In this document: positions 1 to 5,463 of the stretch, piece by piece
How positions within the stretch are numbered: position 1 is the first letter of the stretch
Layout of the letters: each line of letters opens with the position of its first letter
Assembly: GCA_900553025.1 (NCBI GenBank)
Contig: USBT01000041.1
Coordinates: 1 to 10,209 of the forward strand
Source of the DNA: an uncultured Eubacteriales bacterium
Lineage (GTDB): Bacteria; Bacillota; Clostridia; Peptostreptococcales; Anaerovoracaceae
Length of the DNA stretch: 10,209 nt
Direction of reading: 5' to 3'
Translations under genes and position numbers: made by a program
Notes under the pieces: model-generated
Seen by the model: only the letters and a program-made list of their open reading frames with translations
What the model was told of the DNA's origin: nothing
Database searches by the model: none

Positions 1-2
1 AG

Positions 3-182
3 AAAAAAGAAACTGTTTATAAAAAGTTGCAGGTGTTAGACGGATTAGAAAAAGACATCATGCAGCTTAGATATATCGGTGGGCTAAGTTGGGATGAGAT
101 TGCAGATAAAATAAACGTATCTAGTAGGCATGTTTACCGCATTCATGATAAAGCACTAGAAAAACTAAAACATGTCATTTAA
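3..182 (+). CDS. Sigma-70 region 4-like phage late-gene regulator (5'-truncated)
   Basis: The open frame enters from outside the window and ends at TAA 180-182, leaving 59 residues visible. They read as a helix-turn-helix of the sigma-70 region 4 type: MQLRYIGGLSWDEIADKI, then NVSSRHVYRIHDKALEKL. This is the usual C-terminus of small Firmicutes phage regulators of the ArpU/RinA/DUF1492 group, which sit just upstream of HNH and packaging genes and switch on late transcription (family knowledge). It would act in the cytoplasm on phage DNA, and the promoter-like element overlapping its own stop codon is the natural target (inference). The N-terminus and start lie outside the window, so the exact subfamily cannot be named. 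Confidence 0.8.
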   Translation, partial: KKETVYKKLQVLDGLEKDIMQLRYIGGLSWDEIADKINVSSRHVYRIHDKALEKLKHVI

Positions 183-207
183 TGTCAGTTGGAACCTATG
201 ATATAGT
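172..207 (+). promoter_or_regulatory. Probable late-operon promoter with upstream 10-bp direct repeat
   Basis: An extended -10, TGATATAGT, lies at 199-207 (TATAGT at 202-207, TG at 199-200). At 17-bp spacing the -35 position (179-184, TTAATG) is a poor match to TTGACA. It is covered by two tandem 10-mers, ATGTCATTTA (172-181) and ATGTCAGTTG (182-191), matching at 8 of 10 positions and one helical turn apart. A weak -35 overlaid by a helically phased repeat suits an activator-dependent promoter. The sigma-like protein encoded directly upstream is the obvious candidate activator. The element overlaps the end of that gene. Transcription would start near 214 and run into the HNH gene and the structural operon. 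The motifs are seen; the promoter role is inferred. Confidence 0.6.
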
Positions 208-267
208 GTAGGTGTGAAAAGAGAGAACAAGATCATTTTTCTTATAGAATCTCCTTCTTAACATTAT

Positions 268-288
268 GAGCCTCCACTAAGGGGGCTC
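268..288 (+). other. Leader hairpin upstream of the HNH gene
   Basis: GAGCCTCC (268-275) pairs with GGGGGCTC (281-288) around an ACTAA loop, giving eight pairs including one T-G wobble. The downstream sequence is TCTCTATTTTAG, too broken for a strong U tract, so this is a weak terminator at best. It may be a 5' UTR structure that separates the early transcript or stabilises the late one. It lies between the proposed promoter and the HNH start. Confidence 0.4.
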
Positions 289-315
289 TCTCTATTTTAG
301 AGAAAGGAAAATAAT

Positions 316-654
316 ATGCCCACCCCCTATAAAAGACCGGACAGAGATGGAGCACACCGCCGGCAGTTTGATATAAACAAAAAAAGAATTTATGCCACCC
401 GGTCAGTCTGTGGGATATGTGGTAAGCCTGTAGATTTTAGTATCAAGTATCCTGATCCGTTATCTGCATGTATAGATCACATAGTACCCATAAATAAAGG
501 TGGACATCCAAGCGATATAAGTAACTTACAGTTAGCACACAGAACGTGCAATAGACTTAAGAGCGACAAGACATACAAGGAACCTGAGAAACAAAGAAAA
601 GTAAATATAATTGGGAATAGGAATTTACCTTTATCAAAAAAATGGACGAAATAA
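316..654 (+). CDS. HNH endonuclease (phage packaging-associated)
   Basis: This 112-residue protein has a compact HNH (beta-beta-alpha metal) nuclease core. A zinc-type pair C32/C35 (CGIC) comes first, then DHI with catalytic H55, a GG turn at 62-63, N70, and H75-x-x-C78 followed by N79 and KSD. The second zinc pair is therefore H-x-x-C in place of the common C-x-x-C. In cos-type phages such small HNH proteins are encoded beside the terminase genes and assist the large terminase in cutting concatemeric DNA at cos (known for the HK97 gp74 type). The AGAAAGGA site at 301-308 sets the start. It is the first gene after the late promoter and is followed by the GC-rich cos-like segment, which supports the packaging role over a homing-nuclease role. 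Confidence 0.88.
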   Translation: MPTPYKRPDRDGAHRRQFDINKKRIYATRSVCGICGKPVDFSIKYPDPLSACIDHIVPINKGGHPSDISNLQLAHRTCNRLKSDKTYKEPEKQRKVNIIGNRNLPLSKKWTK

Positions 655-781
655 AAACATATAATTCAAGAAAAAGAAATGTAAATTTATGGGGGCATAA
701 CCCCCTCCCCGGGTACGGCTCCGGAGTTCACGCCGTCACTGCGAATAATTTCTCACGAAAGAAAGGGGCATCAGAGAAGCG
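655..781. other. Non-coding gap with candidate cos (packaging) site
   Basis: No convincing gene fits between the HNH and portal genes. After an AT-rich start the sequence becomes abruptly GC-rich from 691 to about 743. GGGGG (691-695) and CCCCC (701-705) form a perfect inverted repeat around CATAA. CCCGGG lies at 708-713 and the 8-bp palindrome CTCCGGAG at 719-726. A GC-rich, dyad-rich block next to an HNH packaging nuclease is where cos sites lie in many Firmicutes cos phages (established context). The exact nicks and overhang cannot be read from the sequence. No strong ribosome site sits at normal spacing before the portal ATG; GAAAGGGG at 761-768 is 13 nt away. Confidence 0.5.
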
Positions 782-2014
782 ATGTATGACCTCAAAGGCA
801 AAGATTATTTATCAAAAAAATTAGAAGCACATAGACCCAGAGTGCTTGAAAGATACAGATATTACGAGATGAAAAAGGATGATTTATCACCTGGAATGGT
901 AATACCTGCGGAAATAAGAAATTTATTTAAAAGTACGCTAGGTTGGTGTGGAAAAGCTGTCGATTCTATGGCAGATAGATTAGTTTTCAGAGAATTTAGC
1001 GATGATATTTTTGGATTTAATGAGATTTTTAACATGAATAATCCGGATACATTCTTTGATTCAGCAATCCTATCAGCGCTAATCTCATCTTGCTGTTTTA
1101 TATACATTTCGACAGGTGAAGAAGACTTCCCTAGACTTCAAGTCATCGAGGGCAGTAATGCTACTGGGGTTATAGATCCAATTACTGGACTTTTAAGAGA
1201 GGGGTACGCAGTACTAAAGCGTGATGAATATGGGAGAACAGAAACCGAGGCTTATTTTGTGCCTAACAAAACCCTGATATATGAAAACAGTAAACTCATA
1301 GAGCAGTATACACACGCAGTGCCATATCCTCTACTGGTGCCAATTATACATAGACCTGATGCAGTGAGACCTTTTGGCAGAAGTAGAATAACAAGAGCTG
1401 GAATCTATTTCCAAAAGTATGCTCAAAGAACGCTAGAGAGAGCAGATATATCGGCTGAATTTTATTCATTCCCTCAAAAGTATGTGGTTGGTACAAGCCA
1501 GGATGCAGAGCCTATGGATAAGTGGAAGGCGACAATATCAACTCTCCTAGAGTTTACAAAAGACGAGGAAGGAGATTCTCCTAAGCTTGGGCAGTTTACA
1601 CAGCAAAACATGAGCCCTTTTACAGAGCAGTTAAGAACTGCAGCGGCAGGGTTTGCTGGAGAAACAGGGCTTACACTAGATGATTTAGGTTTTGTAACAG
1701 ACAATCCATCAAGTGCAGAAGCAATCAAATCAAGCCATGAACAAATAAGGATATCATCAAAGAAAGCACAGCGCTGTTTTGGAAGCGGATTCTTAAACGT
1801 TGGTTACTTAGCGGCTTGCCTTAGGGATAATTATCCATACTTTAGGAGCCAGATTTACAATGTAAGGCCAAAATGGGAGCCAGTATTTGAAGCGGATGCT
1901 TCAACTCTATCACTTATTGGCGATGGAGCAATCAAAATCAACCAGGCTATACCTGAATACATAACAGGTGAGACCATAAGAGATTTAACTGGTGTTGAGG
2001 GAAATAACCAATGA
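782..2014 (+). CDS. Phage portal protein (SPP1 Gp6-like)
   Basis: At 410 residues this is at the short end for the Gp6-like portal family (often 430-500). Portals form the dodecameric ring at one capsid vertex through which DNA is packaged and ejected and on which TerL docks. Family hallmarks are an N-terminal helical stretch with R19-PRVLERYRYYE, a middle beta-rich region, the long-helix and crown region at about 290-330 with GETGLTLDDLGF at 293-304 and NPSSAEAI at 308-315, and a helical C-terminus. The start at 782 is the only ATG in frame after the stop at 746-748; its ribosome site is weak. The stop overlaps the next start as ATGA (2011-2014), so portal and MuF protein are translationally coupled, as expected for two proteins built into the same vertex. 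Confidence 0.9.
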   Translation: MYDLKGKDYLSKKLEAHRPRVLERYRYYEMKKDDLSPGMVIPAEIRNLFKSTLGWCGKAVDSMADRLVFREFSDDIFGFNEIFNMNNPDTFFDSAILSALISSCCFIYISTGEEDFPRLQVIEGSNATGVIDPITGLLREGYAVLKRDEYGRTETEAYFVPNKTLIYENSKLIEQYTHAVPYPLLVPIIHRPDAVRPFGRSRITRAGIYFQKYAQRTLERADISAEFYSFPQKYVVGTSQDAEPMDKWKATISTLLEFTKDEEGDSPKLGQFTQQNMSPFTEQLRTAAAGFAGETGLTLDDLGFVTDNPSSAEAIKSSHEQIRISSKKAQRCFGSGFLNVGYLAACLRDNYPYFRSQIYNVRPKWEPVFEADASTLSLIGDGAIKINQAIPEYITGETIRDLTGVEGNNQ

Positions 2015-3105
2015 AAGATATAGCACCTGATTTACTAAAGGCTATACAAGATGATTTTAATGAAAGAGTCAAAACTAATGCGAAGGTAAGAAATGCATTA
2101 AAAGCCATGAAAAGCAAAAATGCGACATTTAAAGATGCTAACAGCTTTGCAGAGGCTATCGGAGACGCACTTGCTGAATCTTTTAAAAATAATATTAAGC
2201 CGGAACTGTTACCTGATGAAAGAATGTATTATAATATAGCTGAAAGAGTTGTAGGCGAATCACTAAAAAACAACTACAATCTAGTATCTGAGTATTCAGC
2301 TGATGTGCAGACTCTCCTCAACAGAAAAGCAAATTTAGGTTTAAAAGGAATAAAGCCGCAGTATAATACTGACAAGGCAAAAGGTATTATCAACAGGATT
2401 TCATCAGAGGAGAAGTACGAGGATATATCGTGGATATTAGAAGAACCAGTTACTAACTTTACCCAAAGCATAGTTGATGATACCATCAAAAGAAATGCTG
2501 AGTTTCAGTATAAGGCAGGGCTAAAGGCTAAGATAATTAGGAAAAGTACTGGTCATTGTTGCGACTGGTGCGAAGAAGTAGCCGGTGAATATGAATATCC
2601 TGATGTGCCTAAAGATGTTTACAGAAGGCATAGATTTTGTAGGTGTACGGTTGAGTATGATCCGGGCAATGGCAGAAGGCAAAACGTACATTCAAGGAAA
2701 TGGCGCGATATTGGTAAAGAGGATAAGTTCGAAAAAAGAAAAATAACAAATGATTCGCCTGATTTTTATGTCGCGCCGAATAGCACAGTTTTTATAAAAG
2801 AACATAGAAAATACATTGGTAAAAGTAATTATGACACATTAATGGAACAGTACACGAATGAAGAGTCTCGCAAATTCATTAGAACAGCGTATCGTAAATC
2901 TGCAAGTGTTGGTGATGGCAGTACATATGCTATAAGAAAAATGGAAATAGAAACAGGATTAAACTTGGGTAGAGATGGAAGAAACCATGCAAAAAAAGTG
3001 GAGGATTTAATTAGACAAATAAACAAATCCCTTTCTAAGGATATTCCTGAAAAAGATAAGATGTTTTTAGAAAAGGAATTAGAAAGATTAATGACGGTGA
3101 GATAA
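2011..3105 (+). CDS. MuF minor head protein with C-terminal toxin-like domain
   Basis: A 364-residue protein in two parts. Residues 1 to about 235 form a phage minor head (MuF / SPP1 gp7-type) protein: a helical N-terminus, then a cysteine cluster C184-x-x-C187 ... H207-x-x-C210-x-C212, a probable metal site, ending with the GRRQNVHSRKW signature at 221-231. Such proteins enter the virion with the portal and can be ejected with the DNA. From about residue 245 the protein continues with about 120 residues not needed for the MuF fold: FIKEHRKYIG (261-270), FIRTAYRKS (289-297), GDGSTYAIRKMEIETG (301-316) and a charged helical tail. This matches the known class of MuF polymorphic toxins of temperate phages, in which variable C-terminal toxins ride on MuF. 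The toxin family is not recognised; H265, Y269, R291, R295 and H326 are candidate functional residues. The gene directly downstream looks like its immunity protein. The MuF call is firm; the toxin call is inference. Confidence 0.82.
   Translation: MKDIAPDLLKAIQDDFNERVKTNAKVRNALKAMKSKNATFKDANSFAEAIGDALAESFKNNIKPELLPDERMYYNIAERVVGESLKNNYNLVSEYSADVQTLLNRKANLGLKGIKPQYNTDKAKGIINRISSEEKYEDISWILEEPVTNFTQSIVDDTIKRNAEFQYKAGLKAKIIRKSTGHCCDWCEEVAGEYEYPDVPKDVYRRHRFCRCTVEYDPGNGRRQNVHSRKWRDIGKEDKFEKRKITNDSPDFYVAPNSTVFIKEHRKYIGKSNYDTLMEQYTNEESRKFIRTAYRKSASVGDGSTYAIRKMEIETGLNLGRDGRNHAKKVEDLIRQINKSLSKDIPEKDKMFLEKELERLMTVR
3096..3101 (+). promoter_or_regulatory. Ribosome binding site of the immunity gene, inside the toxin 3' end
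   Basis: GGTGAG lies 4 nt before ATG 3106 and is embedded in the last codons of the MuF-toxin gene. The toxin stop TAA (3103-3105) abuts the next ATG with no spacer, so translation of the two is coupled. Confidence 0.55.
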
Positions 3106-3471
3106 ATGATAAAATATGATTCTTTAATTGATGATGTATGTAAAGAGTTTTCTGAAGTAAGTGAATTATACGATTTAGAACTCCAAAGTGATTCTATAGA
3201 TTTGAACTCAGGTGCACACACTGTGTTTAGCTTTTGCTTTGTGCCGGTATTAAAAGACGCTATTTTAAATAATAATTACCTGGCAAAGAGGATGTTTGAT
3301 TATATAGAAAAAATGGAAAAGAGTGAAGATAATCTTGTCGGTGAAGTAGCAGAGTTTACTGTCCTAGAAGAAATACTTGATAGTTTTGATTTAAATGCCA
3401 TAAAAAGATATATGGGCAAAGTCACTTTAGAGGCGGCTAGATTAATCAATAGATATATTAAAAGAGGTTAA
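3106..3471 (+). CDS. Probable immunity protein for the MuF-linked toxin (DUF7674-like)
   Basis: A 121-residue acidic, helical, soluble protein with no signal peptide, membrane segment or DNA-binding motif. The core run HTVFSFCFVPVLKDAI, then RMFDYIEKM, FTVLEEILD and KRYMGKVTLEA resembles, from memory, the DUF7674 family of small proteins often found next to polymorphic toxins. It starts on the base after the stop of the MuF protein, and an intrinsic terminator follows 25 nt later, so the pair forms a closed cassette. It probably binds and neutralises the C-terminal domain of the MuF protein in the phage-producing or lysogenic cell (inference from position, size and charge). A small terminase subunit would be the alternative because TerL follows, but no N-terminal helix-turn-helix is visible. 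GC is about 31% by hand count, lower than the flanking structural genes. Confidence 0.6.
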   Translation: MIKYDSLIDDVCKEFSEVSELYDLELQSDSIDLNSGAHTVFSFCFVPVLKDAILNNNYLAKRMFDYIEKMEKSEDNLVGEVAEFTVLEEILDSFDLNAIKRYMGKVTLEAARLINRYIKRG

Positions 3472-3495
3472 CAGTTGCGAAATACTTATTATATA

Positions 3496-3519
3496 AGCAC
3501 GCTTTAAGCGTGTTTTTTT
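3496..3519 (+). terminator. Intrinsic terminator after the immunity gene
   Basis: CACGCT (3498-3503) pairs with AGCGTG (3507-3512) around a three-base loop, extended by weak A/G-T pairs, and is followed by seven Ts (3513-3519). It lies between the immunity gene and TerL and would end or reduce read-through in the middle of the late operon. The TerL ribosome site begins 4 nt after the T run. Confidence 0.75.
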
Positions 3520-3523
3520 ATGC

Positions 3524-3530
3524 AAAGGGA
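3524..3530 (+). promoter_or_regulatory. Ribosome binding site that sets the TerL start
   Basis: AAAGGGA lies 4 nt before ATG 3535. An ATG at 3520 in the same frame has its upstream region occupied by the terminator T run and no Shine-Dalgarno sequence. The start at 3535 (MAKRKGNQ) is therefore preferred. Confidence 0.75.
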
Positions 3531-3534
3531 TAAT

Positions 3535-4917
3535 ATGGCTAAAAGAAAGGGAAATCAGAAGCCAACACTATACCATATATCAAGAACTTTAAAAAGCAGA
3601 TATAAAGAAGCGATAGATCTTTACAATTCAACAGGGCGTACGGCGCAAAAGTGGCAAATATACCTCATGAAGGCTATTTTGTCGAGGAATCGTAAAGGGC
3701 TATGGGAGTATACAAAGTTTGGCTACTCGCTTCCTAGAAGAAACGGCAAGAATGAGATCGTAGCAATTAGGGAACTCTTTGCACTTGTTGACGGTGAAAA
3801 AGTGCTGCACACGGCACATAGAACAACGACATCACATTCAGCATGGGAAAGGCTTATAGACCTACTAGAGAAAGCAAAGATTGAATACACATCACTTAGA
3901 GCTACAGGAAGAGAGTCCATAAAGGTTGGAGAGGGAAGCGTTGAGTTTAGGACAAGAAGTAGTAAGGGCGGCTTAGGTGAAGGCTTTGACCTTTTAATAA
4001 TTGATGAAGCACAGGAGTACACAGAAGACCAGGAATCAGCACTAAAATACGTCGTAACAGATAGCGAGAATCCACAAACAATATTTTGTGGAACGCCACC
4101 AACACCAATTTCAAGCGGCACGGTTTTCACTAACTTAAGGAACAAAATAATCGTCGGCGGTGTAAAGAATGCCGGATGGGCTGAATGGTCGGTTGAAGAT
4201 GAACATGATCCATACGATAAAGAAGCATGGTATCTTACCAATCCATCACTTGGAACTATATTTACAGAGAGATCAATAGAAGATGAAATTGGAACAGACG
4301 ATATAGACTTTAACATTCAGCGTTTAGGGCTTTGGATCAAGTACAATCAAAAATCAGCAATAAGCGAAAATGATTGGGATATACTCACAGTTAAAGACTT
4401 TGAAGAACTAGATGGTAGTTTATATGCTGGAATAAAATATGGCAGGAACGGGGCAAATGTAGCCCTTAGCATAGCACTCAAAACAAAAGACGATAAGATA
4501 TTTATAGAGTGCATAGACTGCCAGTCAGTGCGAAATGGGAACGAATGGGTTATTGACTTCCTTAGGAAAGCACCAGTTAAAAAAATCGTGGTTGATGGTG
4601 CAGGAAATCAAAACATTCTTGCAGCGGATATGCGGGAGTATGGACTTAAAAAGCCTATACTACCTACAGTGAAAGAAATAATAATTGCTAACTCAAAATG
4701 GGAAAAGGCAATTTTCGATAAAACCGTTTGCCACGCAGGGCAACCGTCTCTCAGAGAGGTTGCGATAAATTGCAAGAAAAGATACATAGGTTCTCAAGGG
4801 GGCTTTGGGTATGAGGCAATTTATGAAGAACATGAAATCGCACTAATGGATAGTGCAATGCTTGCGCACTGGATATGCAGCACAAGCAAACAGTCAAAAC
4901 AAATAATAAGATATTAA
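3535..4917 (+). CDS. terL: Terminase large subunit (TerL)
   Basis: A 460-residue packaging motor that docks on the portal, pumps DNA by ATP hydrolysis and cuts genome units. The N-terminal ATPase has a Walker A-like PRRNGKNE (67-74), Walker B LLIIDEAQ (153-160, D157/E158) and the coupling motif CGTPPTP (185-191). The linker NPSLGTI (236-242) is typical. The C-terminal RNase H-like nuclease shows VVDG with D354 and LMDSA with D439. Where many TerL proteins have an acidic residue in the first strand, this one has GIKYGRNG (299-306). I recall the same in close relatives, so this is probably a subfamily trait. Length is normal. The position is odd: it follows MuF and immunity genes instead of preceding the portal, and no small terminase adjoins it. 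It is bracketed by two terminator hairpins. Confidence 0.92.
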   Translation: MAKRKGNQKPTLYHISRTLKSRYKEAIDLYNSTGRTAQKWQIYLMKAILSRNRKGLWEYTKFGYSLPRRNGKNEIVAIRELFALVDGEKVLHTAHRTTTSHSAWERLIDLLEKAKIEYTSLRATGRESIKVGEGSVEFRTRSSKGGLGEGFDLLIIDEAQEYTEDQESALKYVVTDSENPQTIFCGTPPTPISSGTVFTNLRNKIIVGGVKNAGWAEWSVEDEHDPYDKEAWYLTNPSLGTIFTERSIEDEIGTDDIDFNIQRLGLWIKYNQKSAISENDWDILTVKDFEELDGSLYAGIKYGRNGANVALSIALKTKDDKIFIECIDCQSVRNGNEWVIDFLRKAPVKKIVVDGAGNQNILAADMREYGLKKPILPTVKEIIIANSKWEKAIFDKTVCHAGQPSLREVAINCKKRYIGSQGGFGYEAIYEEHEIALMDSAMLAHWICSTSKQSKQIIRY

Positions 4918-4918
4918 G

Positions 4919-4940
4919 ACAGCCAACAGGCTGTTTTTTT
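4919..4940 (+). terminator. Intrinsic terminator after TerL
   Basis: ACAGCC (4919-4924) pairs perfectly with GGCTGT (4929-4934) around an AACA loop, followed by a T run to 4940. It starts one base after the TerL stop codon and precedes the scaffold gene, so it would lower read-through into the head genes unless antiterminated. Confidence 0.75.
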
Positions 4941-4985
4941 ATACAATCACGCAACTCCAGCGGTAATGGAAGAAAGGAAAATATT

Positions 4986-5450
4986 ATGTCATTTGAAGCA
5001 ATTACAACACAAGAGGATTTTGAAGCAAGGCTTAAGGAAAGGCTAGAGCAAAAGGAAAGAAGCGTAAGATCACAACTTGAAGAAGAAAGCAAAGCCGAGG
5101 TTGAAAAACTAAAAAAAATAAATGAAGAGTACAAAGAGAAGCTTAATGTTGCCAATGCTCAGATTAACGAATTAACAGGAAAAGTTAAAGAACAAAACGA
5201 CTACGAGCAGACAATTAACAACTTCAAGTTAAGAGAGCTAAAAACTAAGGCGGCTTTAGCTCGGGGACTGCCTTATAGCCTAGTTGATAGGATCCAGGGC
5301 GAAGATGAAGAGAGCATAGAAAATGACGTAAAAACATTAGCGGAATATTTTACAGCAAATCAAGCTAGTAAAATTCCACCACTAAAAGATAATGAGCCTG
5401 AAAAAACAGGCGAGGATAGTGCGTATATGGCACTTGTAAAAGATTTATAA
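4986..5450 (+). CDS. Capsid scaffolding protein (DUF4355-like)
   Basis: A 154-residue, highly charged, helical protein. Residues about 10-80 (DFEARLKERLEQKERS onward) have the heptad spacing of a coiled coil. Residues 84-105 (ELKTKAALARGLPYSLVDRI) are the conserved segment of Firmicutes phage scaffold proteins of the DUF4355 kind, and the tail is acidic and loose. Scaffolds guide capsid assembly in the procapsid and leave before maturation. The AGAAAGGA site at 4971-4978 lies 7 nt before ATG 4986. The frame stays open further upstream to 4875, but that would begin inside terL and cross the terminator, so 4986 is preferred. It lies immediately before the capsid gene, the expected place. Confidence 0.83.
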   Translation: MSFEAITTQEDFEARLKERLEQKERSVRSQLEEESKAEVEKLKKINEEYKEKLNVANAQINELTGKVKEQNDYEQTINNFKLRELKTKAALARGLPYSLVDRIQGEDEESIENDVKTLAEYFTANQASKIPPLKDNEPEKTGEDSAYMALVKDL

Positions 5451-5451
5451 C

Positions 5452-5457
5452 GGAGGA
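5452..5457 (+). promoter_or_regulatory. Ribosome binding site of the capsid gene
   Basis: GGAGGA lies 6 nt before ATG 5464. This strong site shows that the capsid gene starts at 5464, upstream of the frameshift, and not at the internal ATG 5558, which has no good site. Confidence 0.8.
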
Positions 5458-5463
5458 TAAAAA

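Noticed and set aside
642..824. A 60-codon open frame between the HNH and portal genes
   Set aside because: It begins inside the HNH gene, crosses the GC-rich palindromic block and runs into the portal gene; the translation has no recognisable pattern and no ribosome site.
3012..3045. Possible separate promoter for the immunity gene inside the toxin coding region
   Set aside because: TAGACA at 3012 has no acceptable -10 at 16-18 bp; the nearest candidate GATATT is about 22 bp away.
3106..3471. Small terminase subunit as the identity of the gene before terL
   Set aside because: Position is suggestive, but there is no N-terminal helix-turn-helix and the protein is acidic with an immunity-like core pattern.
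3520..3534. Upstream ATG for TerL giving five extra residues
   Set aside because: It lies at the end of the terminator T run and has no Shine-Dalgarno sequence, while ATG 3535 has AAAGGGA at proper spacing.
3723..4316. Long antisense open frame (197 codons) opposite terL
   Set aside because: Serine-rich low-complexity translation typical of the reverse strand of an AT-rich gene; all real genes here are on the + strand.
4875..4985. Upstream extension of the scaffold gene
   Set aside because: It would start within terL and pass through the terminator; ATG 4986 has a good ribosome site and gives the family's normal N-terminus.
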